The notes: generated by a model from the letters alone, not told the origin. A DNA stretch of 58,174 nucleotides from Polaromonas sp. (GCF_030682935.1 NZ_JAUXNA010000324.1:1-58174); one strand, 5' to 3'; counted from the stretch's first letter, positions 49,931 through 58,174 are shown. Made by a program: numbers and translations.

Positions 49931-50872
49931 TCAGTCGGATTCAGGATCGATGCCGAATTCCCGGATGGTTTTTTCCAGGGCCGTGAACTCGTCGGCGGTC
50001 AGCGCCACCAGCGGCGCACGCACACGCAGCCAGGCGGGCTCGCCGCTCAGCAGGGCCATGATGCCCTTGAGCGCCGGCATCAGCGAATAGCCGTCCAGCA
50101 GGCCGATCAGCTTGATGACGCGCGCGCGTTCGGCCGGCGTGGCCGGCGCATCGGGCTGCGTCACCAGGCGGTCAACCACGCGGGGCATGAAATTGGCCAG
50201 GCCGCTGATGGCGCCGGTGCTGCCGCGCCGGCCCATTTCAGGCAGGTCGGGCTCGAAGCCGACGTAGACCGTCAGGTCCTTCATGAAGGCCTCGGCCAGT
50301 CCGATGGAATGCGCGGTCGAGCAGGCGCTGTCCTTGATGCCCAGGATGGTGTCGGGGTACTGGTGCTTGAGCGCCCTGATGACATGGTGCGACAGGCTGA
50401 CGCCGGTGACTTGCGGGATGTGATACAGGTAGAGCTTGAGTTTTGGCAGGTCCTCGCCCATGCCGTCGATCACGTAGCGGTAGCTGTCGATGATGCCCTG
50501 GTCGGACACGCCCTTGAGGAAAAACGGCGGCAGCATCAGGCAGCCGTGCACGCCGGCGCTGACCGCATGGCGCGTCAGTTCCAGTGTTTCAGGCAGGGCG
50601 GCGCAACTGGTGGACACCATGATCTGCGCGGCCGGAATGCCGTTGCAGATCAACTGCTCGATGGCTTCCTTGCGCTCGGCCATGGAAAACGACGGGCCTT
50701 CGCCGGTGGTGCCGAAGGCGGTCACGCCGGGGCAGCCGCGGGCGATCAGCGACTTGCAGTGCGCCGCCAGCCGAGCGTGGTCGATGCTCAGGTCCGCATT
50801 CAGCGGCGTGAGCAGGGCGGGCCAGATGCCACGAAAGGCAGCAGCCTGAGCGGGATTAGGGGGTGTAGTCAT
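49931..50872 (-). CDS. DapA-superfamily aldolase/dehydratase (KDG aldolase-like)
   Basis: 313 aa. Family motifs AFGTTGEGPSFSMAER (residue near 55), the Tyr in KLYLYHIPQ and the Schiff-base Lys in ILGIKDSA. The subgroup with GTTGEGPSF includes 2-keto-3-deoxy sugar-acid aldolases and dehydratases rather than true dihydrodipicolinate synthase. In a cluster with FucU and an aldose dehydrogenase it may split 2-keto-3-deoxy acids to pyruvate and an aldehyde. Coupled to the GntR gene by ATGA. Confidence 0.85.
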   Translation of the reverse strand: MTTPPNPAQAAAFRGIWPALLTPLNADLSIDHARLAAHCKSLIARGCPGVTAFGTTGEGPSFSMAERKEAIEQLICNGIPAAQIMVSTSCAALPETLELTRHAVSAGVHGCLMLPPFFLKGVSDQGIIDSYRYVIDGMGEDLPKLKLYLYHIPQVTGVSLSHHVIRALKHQYPDTILGIKDSACSTAHSIGLAEAFMKDLTVYVGFEPDLPEMGRRGSTGAISGLANFMPRVVDRLVTQPDAPATPAERARVIKLIGLLDGYSLMPALKGIMALLSGEPAWLRVRAPLVALTADEFTALEKTIREFGIDPESD

Positions 50873-51576
50873 TCAGGGTTCTCCGAAGACCACGGCATAG
50901 CGGGCCGCGGCAGTCCAAGGACGCGAAGGTGCGCACTTTCAATGTGGTGGCTCAGGCGCTGCAGCACGGTTTGCGCGTCGCGCCGCTTGAGGGCGTCTAT
51001 GAACCAGAGATGTTCTTCCATGGCCGGAATCAGCACCTGCGGCGAAAGGGTGGAGCCTTCGAGCTTGATGAGGCGCACGCGCAGGCTGTTGATACGGTAC
51101 ACCTCGGAAATCAGCTCGTTGCCCAGCGCGTCGATCATCAGGTCGTGCAGGCCCCAGTCCACTGCGGTGGCATCCTTGAGCAGGTCTTCGTCAATGCTGC
51201 CACTGCGCGCGCGCTGCACGATGTCCAGGTGGCTTTGCTCAATGGCGGCCAGGTCGCGGTCGGACACCGTGGTCACAAAACGGGTGGCGGCCTCGCGCTC
51301 CAGCAGCTGGCGCAACTGGAAGGCGTTATTGATCAGCTTCAGATCGACATGGGCCACCTGCAGGCCGCGCTGCGGCACGGTCTTGAGCAGCCCCTCGGCT
51401 TCCAGGCGCGGAATCAGTTCGCGCACCGCGCCCAGCGGCATGCCCAGCAACTGCATCAGTTCGCGCTGCGAGATGAACTGGCCGGGGCGGATGTTGGCAT
51501 CGACGATCTGCTGCTGAAAGCTCGCATAGGCCTGCGCACGCAGGCTGCTGGTGACGACGGAAGGTGCGGTGCTCAT
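50869..51576 (-). CDS. GntR/FadR-family (FCD) transcriptional regulator
   Basis: 235 aa from ATG 51576. Winged helix-turn-helix IRPGQFISQRELMQLLGMPL, AVRELIPRLEAEGLLKTVPQ, and an all-helical FCD ligand domain whose metal ligands appear as Asp and His (VDWGLHDLMIDALGNEL; ...MEEHLWFIDALKRRD). Regulators of sugar-acid catabolism (UxuR, LldR, DgoR) are of this type. It lies inside the operon it probably controls; a near-palindrome at 52136 could be its target. Confidence 0.9.
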   Translation of the reverse strand: MSTAPSVVTSSLRAQAYASFQQQIVDANIRPGQFISQRELMQLLGMPLGAVRELIPRLEAEGLLKTVPQRGLQVAHVDLKLINNAFQLRQLLEREAATRFVTTVSDRDLAAIEQSHLDIVQRARSGSIDEDLLKDATAVDWGLHDLMIDALGNELISEVYRINSLRVRLIKLEGSTLSPQVLIPAMEEHLWFIDALKRRDAQTVLQRLSHHIESAHLRVLGLPRPAMPWSSENPE

Positions 51577-51601
51577 GCTGGACAATCGCCCGGACTCGTG
51601 G

Positions 51602-52048
51602 TCATGGCGCATCGCAGGCGATGACGCCCTTGCGCAGCAGGATGTTGCCGTATTTGCGCGACTCGCCGGTGCGCAAGATCACGAAGGCTGACTGCGCGCG
51701 CTGGTAAAAATCAAACCGCTCCAGCGTGGCGGCGGGCGCTTCGCCAGCCTGTTGCAGCTCAGCCGCGAACTCGGCCACCGGCTCGGGAACCGCGCCGGCA
51801 TCGCCCACCACCTGCATGGTCCAGGCCGCTTCCGGCGCGAAATCGTCCAGCGGCAGGACCTGTAGCACGGCCTTGAGCGCCTGCGTTGCGTTGGCGCCGG
51901 CCAGTTGCACCAGCCGTGCGCCGCCTTTCCGGGCCACGCCGGCCGCTGGAAAATTCGCATCGACGATCGCCACATCGTCGCCATGGCCCATGCTGGCCAG
52001 CGCATGCAGGGCATCGGGTGTCAGCAGCGAAGGAATGTTTTTGAGCAT
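51602..52048 (-). CDS. fucU: RbsD/FucU-family sugar mutarotase
   Basis: 148 aa. MLKNIPSLLTPDALHALASM then GHGDDVAIVDANFPA, with the catalytic His and Asp of the family, and YGNILLRKGV near the end. The FucU subgroup interconverts L-fucose anomers. First gene of the minus-strand operon, 25 bp before the GntR start. It supports deoxysugar or fucose-type substrates for the cluster. Confidence 0.9.
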   Translation of the reverse strand: MLKNIPSLLTPDALHALASMGHGDDVAIVDANFPAAGVARKGGARLVQLAGANATQALKAVLQVLPLDDFAPEAAWTMQVVGDAGAVPEPVAEFAAELQQAGEAPAATLERFDFYQRAQSAFVILRTGESRKYGNILLRKGVIACDAP

Positions 52049-52135
52049 GGAACAGGCGTCGTTTCTTGGCTAGGGCTGCGTTGTGTCAGAGCGTGAAGTT
52101 TGTTGTCAAAACCACGGGGTTTCCCGGTTTCAATG

Positions 52136-52149
52136 ACTGACATGTTAGT
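52136..52149. promoter_or_regulatory. Near-palindromic operator candidate between fucU and aldose dehydrogenase
   Basis: ACTGACATGTTAGT, symmetric except for one pair, 38 bp before the dehydrogenase start in the 139-bp divergent gap. A plausible GntR/FCD site. Confidence 0.35.
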
Positions 52150-52187
52150 TATAGGATGAGTAAACTTTTATTGGGACTTACCCTGAA

Positions 52188-53192
52188 ATGACTTTTTTCT
52201 TTCCTCCATGCGACGGCAGCGGCCTGCGGCTCGGCTTGGGCGGTGCGCCGCTGGGCAACCTGTTTGAGGCGGTCAGCGATGACGAAGCCCGGCACTTGGT
52301 GGAGGCGGCATGGACCAGCGGCTGCCGCAGCTTTGACACTGCGCCGCACTACGGCCACGGCCTGTCCGAGCGGCGGCTGGGCGCTGCGCTGCGCGACCAT
52401 CCGCGTGATGAATTCGTGCTGTCGAGCAAGGTGGGGCGACTGCTCACGCCCGATGCGGCAGCCCCGCGTTTCCAGCACGGCTATGTCGATAGCCTGCCGT
52501 TCCGGCAAGACTGGGATTTCAGTGCCGCCGGAACTCGCCGCAGCGTCGAAGACAGCCTGCAGCGCCTCGGCCTGTCGCGCCTTGACGCGGCCTATGTGCA
52601 CGACCCCGATGCGGCCACCCACGGCGCCCGCGCACCCGAGGTGTTGCGGCAGGTGCTGCGGGAGACGCTGCCCGCGCTGCAGGAACTGAAGCGCGAGGGA
52701 CTGGTGCGCGCCATCGGGCTCGGCACGAACGATGTCGAGGTGGTGTTGCAGGTGCTTGCCGAGGCTGACCTCGATGTGCTGATGCTGGCGGGGCGCTACA
52801 GCCTGCTGGACCACAGCGCGCTGCCCGAGCTGCTGCCGCGATGCGCGGCGCGTGGCGTGCGCATTGCCTTGGGCGGGGTGTTCAATTCGGGCATCCTGGC
52901 CACGGGCACGCGAGGCGGCGCGCCCACATTCAACTATGCGCCTGCGGCGCGGGAATGGCTGGACCGTACGGCGCAGATTGAAGCGGTCTGCGCGCGCCAC
53001 GGCGTGGCCTTGCGGGCAGCGGCCTTGCAGTTCGTGCTGGCGCATCCGGCAGTGGACATCGTCATGCTGGGCGCGCGCAAGGCAGCTGAATGGGATGATG
53101 CGCAGACCATGCTGCAGCACGCCATTCCGCCCGGCTTCTGGGCCGAACTCAAGGCTCAGCGCCTGCTTCCCGAGGAAGCCCCCACGCCATGA
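52188..53192 (+). CDS. Aldo/keto reductase, D-threo-aldose/L-fucose 1-dehydrogenase-like
   Basis: 334 aa. AKR (TIM barrel) with CRSFDTAPHYGHGLSERRLGAAL (catalytic Asp and Tyr), LSSKVGRLL (Lys), and DAAYVHDPD (His, the usual catalytic tetrad). The sequence group includes D-threo-aldose (L-fucose/L-galactose) 1-dehydrogenases, which oxidise the sugar to a lactone with NAD(P). First gene of the plus-strand branch; ATGA overlap with the lactonase gene confirms the pairing. Confidence 0.85.
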   Translation: MTFFFPPCDGSGLRLGLGGAPLGNLFEAVSDDEARHLVEAAWTSGCRSFDTAPHYGHGLSERRLGAALRDHPRDEFVLSSKVGRLLTPDAAAPRFQHGYVDSLPFRQDWDFSAAGTRRSVEDSLQRLGLSRLDAAYVHDPDAATHGARAPEVLRQVLRETLPALQELKREGLVRAIGLGTNDVEVVLQVLAEADLDVLMLAGRYSLLDHSALPELLPRCAARGVRIALGGVFNSGILATGTRGGAPTFNYAPAAREWLDRTAQIEAVCARHGVALRAAALQFVLAHPAVDIVMLGARKAAEWDDAQTMLQHAIPPGFWAELKAQRLLPEEAPTP

Positions 53193-54031
53193 CCATCGAT
53201 GCCCATTTCCATTGCTGGCAGCTGGCGCGCGGCGACTACGGCTGGCTCACGCCGGCCCTGGCGCCGATCTACCGCGATGTGGCGGTCAGCGACTGGCAGG
53301 GCCAATCGGCGCCGCATCACGTGACCGGCGGCGTGCTGGTGCAGGCCGCGCCCACCGAGGCGGAAACCGCTTTTTTGCTGGCGCAGGCCGACGCCAACCC
53401 GGCGGTGCTGGGCGTGGTGGGCTGGGTCGATCTGGCAGCTGCCGACGCGCTTGCGCGCATTGAAAAGCTGGCGCGCCATCCCCGGCTCAAGGGCTTGCGC
53501 CCCATGCTTCAGGACATTGGCGATGCCGGGTGGATTTTGCAGCCCGCGCTGGCGCCGGCGCTGCAAACCATGGCCGATTACGGCCTGGTGTTCGATGCGC
53601 TGGTCAAGCCGGTGCATCTTGCGCATATCCTGACGCTGGCCGGGCGTTATCCTGATTTGCGCCTGGTCATCGACCATGCCGGCAAGCCCGATATTGCCGC
53701 CGGTGAATGGCAACCGTGGGCCGACGGCATGGCCCGGCTGGCCTCGCAGACCGGCGCTTATTGCAAACTCTCCGGCCTGATGACCGAGGCCGGGCCAACA
53801 CCAGCGCCCGGCGCCGTGCAACCCTGGGCTCGGCATGTGCTGGAGTGCTTTGGCGCCGACCGCCTGGTGTGGGGCAGCGACTGGCCGGTGCTGGAACTCG
53901 CTGGCAGTTACGCGCAGTGGTGGGCCGAGACACGGCAATTGCTCGCCGGCCTGAGTCTCCAGGCGCAAGACGCCGTGATGGACGGCAATGCCCGGCGGCT
54001 CTACCGCCTGCCACCGGCGTCCGTGACGTGA
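53189..54031 (+). CDS. Amidohydrolase 2-family lactonase (L-fuconolactonase-like)
   Basis: 280 aa. MTIDAHFHCWQLARGDYGWL gives the HxH motif, then LRLVIDHAGKPDIAA (third His) and LVWGSDWPVLELAGSY (metal Asp), a complete amidohydrolase site. L-fuconolactonase and L-rhamnonolactonase belong here. Hydrolyses the lactone made by the upstream dehydrogenase; the two genes overlap by four bases. Confidence 0.88.
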   Translation: MTIDAHFHCWQLARGDYGWLTPALAPIYRDVAVSDWQGQSAPHHVTGGVLVQAAPTEAETAFLLAQADANPAVLGVVGWVDLAAADALARIEKLARHPRLKGLRPMLQDIGDAGWILQPALAPALQTMADYGLVFDALVKPVHLAHILTLAGRYPDLRLVIDHAGKPDIAAGEWQPWADGMARLASQTGAYCKLSGLMTEAGPTPAPGAVQPWARHVLECFGADRLVWGSDWPVLELAGSYAQWWAETRQLLAGLSLQAQDAVMDGNARRLYRLPPASVT

Positions 54032-54074
54032 ATCTTCTCTTCCCCTCAACCAAGCTAAAAACGGAGACACTCCC

Positions 54075-54197
54075 ATGAAAAAACGGCCTTCCATGAAGTT
54101 CAACCAGCCCCCCGTCGAACGAGTCCTGCATGTCACGCCCTTGATGCAAGCAGTCAGTGGCCTGACCACGGAGGTGTTCCATGCAATGGCTGCCTGA
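54075..54197 (+). CDS. Putative 40-aa ORF preceding the FAH-family gene
   Basis: M-K-K-R-P-S-M-K-F-N... to HAMAA, stop at 54195-54197. A GGAGA lies 8 bases before the ATG. Its end overlaps the start of the FAH gene by 17 bases in another frame, and the FAH ribosome binding site (GGAGG) lies inside it. Too short to recognise; it could be a coupled leader peptide, a remnant, or not translated. Confidence 0.35.
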   Translation: MKKRPSMKFNQPPVERVLHVTPLMQAVSGLTTEVFHAMAA

Positions 54198-55356
54198 AGA
54201 CGGATTGACCGGAACCCTGGTCGGCCGCGCATGGATTCCCGGCCCGATTCCGGGGCCCTCGGTCGTTGTACTGCGCTCCGGCGGCGTGTATGACCTGTCG
54301 GACGATGTCGCGACGATGAGCGATCTGCTTGATGCCGCCGACCCGGTCGCGCGGGTGCGGGCTGCGGCCGGACGCCATGTTGGCAGTATCGAGCAGTTGA
54401 TGCAAAACACCGGCGCGCAGGCGAACGACCCCAACGCATTGCGCCTGCTCGCGCCCTGCGACCTGCAGGTCATCAAGGCCGCCGGCGTGACCTTTGCCGC
54501 CAGCCTCATCGAGCGGGTCATCGAGGAGCAGGCCCGGGGCGACGCCGCGCAGGCGGCCACCGTGCGGCAGCAGGTCGCCCTACTGCTGGGCGGCAACCTG
54601 GGTGCCATCCAACCCGGTTCGGCGCAGGCCATGCAACTCAAGGAGCTGCTGATCCAGAAAGGCCTGTGGTCGCAATACCTGGAGGTCGGCATTGGCCCCG
54701 ATGCCGAGGTGTTCACCAAGGCACCGGTGTTATCGAGTGTCGGCAGCGGCGCCCAGATCGGCATCCATCCGGGCTCGGCCTGGAACAATCCCGAGCCCGA
54801 GATCGTCCTGGCCGTGAACAGCCGGGGCGAGACGGTGGGCGCCAGCCTGGGCAATGATGTGAACCTGCGCGATTTCGAGGGCCGCAGCGCGCTGCTGCTG
54901 GGCAAGGCCAAGGACAACAATGCGTCGTGCGCCATCGGGCCGTTCATCCGGCTGTTCGATGCCAGCTATTCCCTCGACGATGTGCGCCACTGCACCGTCA
55001 GCCTGCGGGTGGAGGGAAGCGATGGCTTCGTGATGCATGGCAGCAGCTCGATGGCGCAAATCAGCCGCGACCCGCTGGCCCTGGTGGCCCAGACGCTGGG
55101 CGCGAACCACCAGTACCCCGATGGCATCATGCTGTTCCTCGGCACCATGTTTGCGCCGACGCAGGACCGGGGCCAGCCCGGCAGCGGCTTCACCCACCAG
55201 CTGGGTGACGTGGTGCACATTTCCAGCCCGCAGCTGGGGCGCCTGGTCAATGAAGTGAACCGGTGCGACCGGGTGGCGCCCTGGACCTTCGGACTGCGTG
55301 CGTTCTACGCCAATCTTTCGGCCCGCGGGCTGCTGGCGCAAGCCGCCCGCGCATAA
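54181..55356 (+). CDS. FAH-family protein, 391 aa (2-keto-3-deoxy sugar-acid type)
   Basis: 391 aa, longer than the classic 280-aa FAH hydrolases; a 200-residue N-terminal portion has no obvious domain, then the FAH core: GIHPGSAWNNPEPEIVLAVN (metal Glu), GNDVNLRDFEGRSALLLGKA, NNASCAIGPFIRLFD. The C-terminal DVVHISSPQLGRLVNEVNRC fits. Such 390-aa proteins accompany non-phosphorylative sugar catabolism as 2-keto-3-deoxy or 2,4-diketo acid lyases/dehydratases. GGAGG seven bases before the ATG. No dehydratase of the enolase family is next to it. Confidence 0.8.
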   Translation: MQWLPEDGLTGTLVGRAWIPGPIPGPSVVVLRSGGVYDLSDDVATMSDLLDAADPVARVRAAAGRHVGSIEQLMQNTGAQANDPNALRLLAPCDLQVIKAAGVTFAASLIERVIEEQARGDAAQAATVRQQVALLLGGNLGAIQPGSAQAMQLKELLIQKGLWSQYLEVGIGPDAEVFTKAPVLSSVGSGAQIGIHPGSAWNNPEPEIVLAVNSRGETVGASLGNDVNLRDFEGRSALLLGKAKDNNASCAIGPFIRLFDASYSLDDVRHCTVSLRVEGSDGFVMHGSSSMAQISRDPLALVAQTLGANHQYPDGIMLFLGTMFAPTQDRGQPGSGFTHQLGDVVHISSPQLGRLVNEVNRCDRVAPWTFGLRAFYANLSARGLLAQAARA

Positions 55357-55376
55357 GTCATGGCGACCTGGCGGGC

Positions 55377-56432
55377 TCAGATGTCGAGGCCGACCTTGCC
55401 GGCGGCCTCGACAATTTCCTGCCAGGTCTGAAGGTCCACCTCGATCCCGTCCTGCTCGCGCTGCAGGCGCATGGCGCGCTCGGGCTCTCCGGCAATCTGC
55501 ACGCTGTCGAAGCCGTCGGCGGGCGGGCTCTGGCGCAGCCAGTCCACAAAAGCCCGTGCCTCGGTGTCAAACGCCGTCTGGGTGCCGAGCCTGGCCGGAT
55601 CAATCAGGACGGTCAGCATGCTGTTGATGATGGCCCGGCCCTGAACGCTGGGCGAATGCCAGGTGCCGCCGCCGGTCAGCGCGCCGCCGAGCAATTCGCA
55701 GGCCACGGCCAGCCCGTAGCCCTTGTGTTCGCCGAACGGCATCAATGCGCCAAAAAATCCGTTCGCCTGCGGCACGACCACGACGCCGGGGTTGGTGGTC
55801 GGCTGGCCTTGCTCGTCCATCAGCAGGCCGGGCTGAACTGACTTGCCCTGGTTGTAGGCGACGCGCATTTTCCCCTGGGCGACGCGGCTGGTGGCAAAGT
55901 CAAGCACGAAGGGCGGCTGGTCTTTTAATGGAACGCCGATGCAGCACGGATTCGTGCCGAAGCGCCCGTCGGTGCCGCCCCACGGCGCCACCACCGGTCG
56001 CGACTTGACATTCACAAAATGCAGCGACACCAGCCCTTGCGCCACGGCCATCTCGGCAAAGTGGCCGATGCGCCCCAGGTGGTGCGATTCGGCCAGCGCC
56101 AGGATGCAGCTGCCGTGGGTTTTGGCCCGGGCGATGCCGAGCAGCATGGCCTGCTCGCCGATGACCTGACCGTAGCCGCGCTGGCCGTTCAGGCTCAGCA
56201 AGGCACCGGCATCGAGCACGATCTGCACGCTGGCGTTGGGGCTCAAGCCGCCTTCGAGCACCGCATCGACATAGCGCGGCAGCATGCCCACGCCATGCGA
56301 GTCGTGGCCGCTCAGGTTGGCCATGACCAGGTTGGAGGCCACTTTGTCGGCTTCTTCTGCAGAACTGCTGGCTGCTACCAAAATGCTAGCGCATTGTTCC
56401 CGCAGCGTATGGGCTGGAATCACTTTTTGCAT
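55377..56432 (-). CDS. Ldh2/malate-lactate-ureidoglycolate dehydrogenase family protein
   Basis: 351 aa. The Ldh2 family (unrelated to the classical MDH/LDH fold) shows MANLSGHDSHGVGMLPRYVD near the start, the catalytic His in ALAESHHLGRIGHF, SRPVVAPWGGTDGRFGTNP and MPFGEHKGYGLAVACELL. Oxidises 2-hydroxy acids with NAD(P). Minus strand, 14 bp after UxaA-type dehydratase; together with it and TRAP this is likely sugar-acid catabolism. Confidence 0.9.
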   Translation of the reverse strand: MQKVIPAHTLREQCASILVAASSSAEEADKVASNLVMANLSGHDSHGVGMLPRYVDAVLEGGLSPNASVQIVLDAGALLSLNGQRGYGQVIGEQAMLLGIARAKTHGSCILALAESHHLGRIGHFAEMAVAQGLVSLHFVNVKSRPVVAPWGGTDGRFGTNPCCIGVPLKDQPPFVLDFATSRVAQGKMRVAYNQGKSVQPGLLMDEQGQPTTNPGVVVVPQANGFFGALMPFGEHKGYGLAVACELLGGALTGGGTWHSPSVQGRAIINSMLTVLIDPARLGTQTAFDTEARAFVDWLRQSPPADGFDSVQIAGEPERAMRLQREQDGIEVDLQTWQEIVEAAGKVGLDI

Positions 56433-56446
56433 AAAAATACTTCGAT

Positions 56447-57973
56447 TTACATGACCGCGCCGACCTGCCAGGGCACAAACTCGTTCTGCCCGTAGCCGTG
56501 CTGCTCGCTCTTGCTCTGCGCGCCCGAGGCCGTCGCCAGCACCTGCTCAAAGATGCGCTGACCCATTTCCTGCACCGAGACGCCGCCGTCGATGATTTCG
56601 CCGCAGTTGATGTCCATGTCTTCTTCCTGGCGCTGCCACAGGGCCGAGTTGGTGGCCAGCTTGAGCGAAGGCGAAGGCGCGCAGCCATAGGCCGAGCCGC
56701 GCCCGGTGGTGAAGCAGATCACGTTGGCGCCGCCCGCGACCTGGCCGGTCGCGCTGACCGGGTCGTAGCCCGGCGTGTCCATGTAGACGAAGCCGTGGGC
56801 ATCGACGGGTTCGGCATATTCATAGACTGCTTCGAGGTTGCTGGTGCCGCCCTTGGCCACCGCGCCCAGCGATTTTTCAAGGATCGTGGTCAGGCCGCCG
56901 GCCTTGTTGCCGGGCGACGGGTTGTTGTTCATCTCGCCTTCGTTGATCTGGGTGTAGTGCTCCCACCATTTGATGCGGGCGATCAGCTTTTCGGCAATGT
57001 CGGGGCGCACGGCGCGGCGCGTCAGCAAATGCTCGGCGCCGTAGATTTCCGGGGTTTCACTCAGGATGGCGGTGCCGCCGTGGGCGACCAGCAGGTCCAC
57101 CGCCGCGCCCAGCGCCGGATTGGCGCTGATGCCCGAATAGCCGTCCGAGCCGCCGCATTGCAGGCCGATGGTGATGTGGGCGGCGCTGCACGGTTCGCGT
57201 TTCACGTCATTGGCGCGCGGCAGCATGTCCCTGACCAGCGCGATGCCTTTTTCAACCGTCTTGCGGGTGCCGCCAGTGTCCTGGATGTTGAAGACGCGAA
57301 AGTTGTCGCCTTCGCGCAGCGCGCTGTGCGCCAGCCAGGCATTGATCTGGTTGGCCTCGCAGCCCAGGCCGACGACCACCACGCCGGCAAAGTTGGCATG
57401 GGTGGCATAGCCGGCCAGCGTGCGTTCCAGGATTTTCAGGCCCAGGCCTTCCGAGTCCATGCCGCAGCCGGTGCCGTGGGTCAGCGCCACCACGCCATCG
57501 ACGTTCGGGAAATTTTCAAGCGCCGACGGATGGGTGTGCCGGGAGAAATGGTCGGCGATGGCGCGCGCCGCCGTGGCCGAGCAGTTCACGCTCGACAGGA
57601 TGCCGATGTAGTTGCGCGTCGCCACCCGGCCATCGGCCCGCTTGATGCCCATGAAGGTGGCTTCGCGCAGCGGGGCTGGCGGCTTCACGTCAGCGCCAAA
57701 GGCATAGTCGCGGGCAAAGTCGCCCTTGTCGGGCCCCATGTCCAGGTTGTGGGTATGCACATGCTCGCCGGGCGCAATCGGCTTGCTGGCAAAACCGATG
57801 ATCTGGTTGTAGCGCCGCACCGGCTCGCCGGCCGCCAGCGCGCGCGTCGCTACCTTGTGGCCGGGCGGAATCAGGCCCCGGACCGTGATGTTTTCGACCT
57901 GCGTGCCGCCCACGAGCTGGGCGCGGGCAATCAGCACATCGTCGGCGGGATGAAGTCGGATAAATGGAATCAT
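56447..57973 (-). CDS. UxaA/GarD-family sugar-acid dehydratase (altronate dehydratase-like)
   Basis: 508 aa, the length of UxaA. N-terminal SAF domain (residues 1-95, HPADDVLIARAQLVGG through GEHVHTHNLDMG), then the UxaA C-terminal iron-dependent domain with ALTHGTGCGMDSEGL, VVVGLGCEANQINAW, IGLQCGGSDGYSGISANPAL and ICFTTGRGSAYGCAPSPSL. Dehydrates altronate, galactarate or a similar acid to a 2-keto-3-deoxy acid. Could also take L-fuconate-type acids from the neighbouring cluster; that is inference. The permease gene lies 27 bp upstream. Confidence 0.9.
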   Translation of the reverse strand: MIPFIRLHPADDVLIARAQLVGGTQVENITVRGLIPPGHKVATRALAAGEPVRRYNQIIGFASKPIAPGEHVHTHNLDMGPDKGDFARDYAFGADVKPPAPLREATFMGIKRADGRVATRNYIGILSSVNCSATAARAIADHFSRHTHPSALENFPNVDGVVALTHGTGCGMDSEGLGLKILERTLAGYATHANFAGVVVVGLGCEANQINAWLAHSALREGDNFRVFNIQDTGGTRKTVEKGIALVRDMLPRANDVKREPCSAAHITIGLQCGGSDGYSGISANPALGAAVDLLVAHGGTAILSETPEIYGAEHLLTRRAVRPDIAEKLIARIKWWEHYTQINEGEMNNNPSPGNKAGGLTTILEKSLGAVAKGGTSNLEAVYEYAEPVDAHGFVYMDTPGYDPVSATGQVAGGANVICFTTGRGSAYGCAPSPSLKLATNSALWQRQEEDMDINCGEIIDGGVSVQEMGQRIFEQVLATASGAQSKSEQHGYGQNEFVPWQVGAVM

Positions 57974-58000
57974 GGCGTGACCTCTGGAGCAATCAAAAAA

Positions 58001-58174
58001 TCAATAAAACATCTTCGGTAGCCACAGGACCGCCTTGGGGAAATAGGTGATCAGACCCAGGCTGACCAGCAAGGGCAGCAGCCACGGCAGGATGGCCATG
58101 GTGGTGCGCTCGACCGACAGCTTGGCCACCCGCGCCAGCACAAACAGCACCATGCCCATGGGCGGGTGCAGCAG
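58001..58174 (-). CDS. TRAP transporter large permease (DctM), 3' end only
   Basis: The minus strand is open from the window end to the stop at 58001: 57 residues, beginning LLHPPMGMVLFVLARVAKLS and ending VLWLPKMFY. HPPMGM is the DctM C-terminal loop and the rest is the last membrane helix. The rest of the gene lies outside. Fourth TRAP system of the window, ahead of the UxaA-type gene. Confidence 0.85.
   Translation of the reverse strand: MLHPPMGMVLFVLARVAKLSVERTTMAILPWLLPLLVSLGLITYFPKAVLWLPKMFY

Overview
The window looks like chromosomal DNA of a Burkholderiales bacterium, most likely Comamonadaceae (Polaromonas/Rhodoferax-like). The reasons are high GC, a Bug/TctC binding protein, several TRAP (DctPQM) transporters, a BktB-type thiolase, and degenerate GCTAT..ATAGC intergenic elements of a kind I associate with that family. 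No rRNA, tRNA or CRISPR array was seen. Species is inference; no search could be run.

Layout. 1-5.3 kb: 3' part of a D-lactate dehydrogenase-like flavoprotein, a CYTH/CHAD protein, and an SDR plus two overlapping PPC/DUF296 genes facing a LysR regulator. 5.4-12.2 kb: an IclR regulator facing a thiolase, acyl-CoA synthetase and complete TRAP transporter, probably for import, CoA activation and thiolysis of an organic acid. 12.2-15.5 kb: a scar region with a decayed toxin-antitoxin pair, an IS5-type transposase remnant joined to a LysR fragment, and an RRM RNA-binding gene. The scar separates a MacB-like ATPase from its likely permease and adaptor (15.5-18.0 kb). 18.5-22.3 kb: a CoA-transferase, an FAH-family hydrolase and a Bug protein.

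22.4-28.2 kb is the core chromosome-maintenance block: mnmG, rsmG, a LysE exporter, parA, a small hydrolase and parB. Three 16-bp parS-type sites lie inside the mnmG and rsmG coding sequences, so this is probably the chromosomal ParABS locus and probably not far from oriC. 28.5-36.9 kb holds a second LysE exporter, an FMN reductase, an ADP-forming acyl-CoA synthetase/GNAT fusion, BktB, a DUF4143 ATPase beside a mobile-looking repeat, and a second CoA-transferase.

37.0-41.3 kb is a compact operon for a tungsten-type aldehyde oxidoreductase: a four-cluster ferredoxin, the catalytic subunit, an FAD subunit, a MoaD-like protein and an unrecognised 99-aa protein. It resembles the AorABC complex known from Aromatoleum. 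41.4-46.0 kb is a gluconate module: a LacI-type repressor, gluconokinase and a TRAP transporter, with two matching palindromic operators about 107 bp apart in the divergent gap. 46.1-55.4 kb is a deoxysugar/aldose module: a ribokinase-like kinase, TRAP, a DapA-like aldolase, a GntR regulator and a FucU mutarotase on the minus strand, diverging from an aldose dehydrogenase, a lactonase and an FAH-family enzyme. It suggests non-phosphorylative L-fucose-type catabolism with some steps missing. 55.4-58.2 kb holds an Ldh2-type dehydrogenase, a UxaA/GarD-type sugar-acid dehydratase and the 3' end of another TRAP permease. Overall the window is rich in import and CoA or sugar-acid catabolism around a conserved chromosome-partition core.
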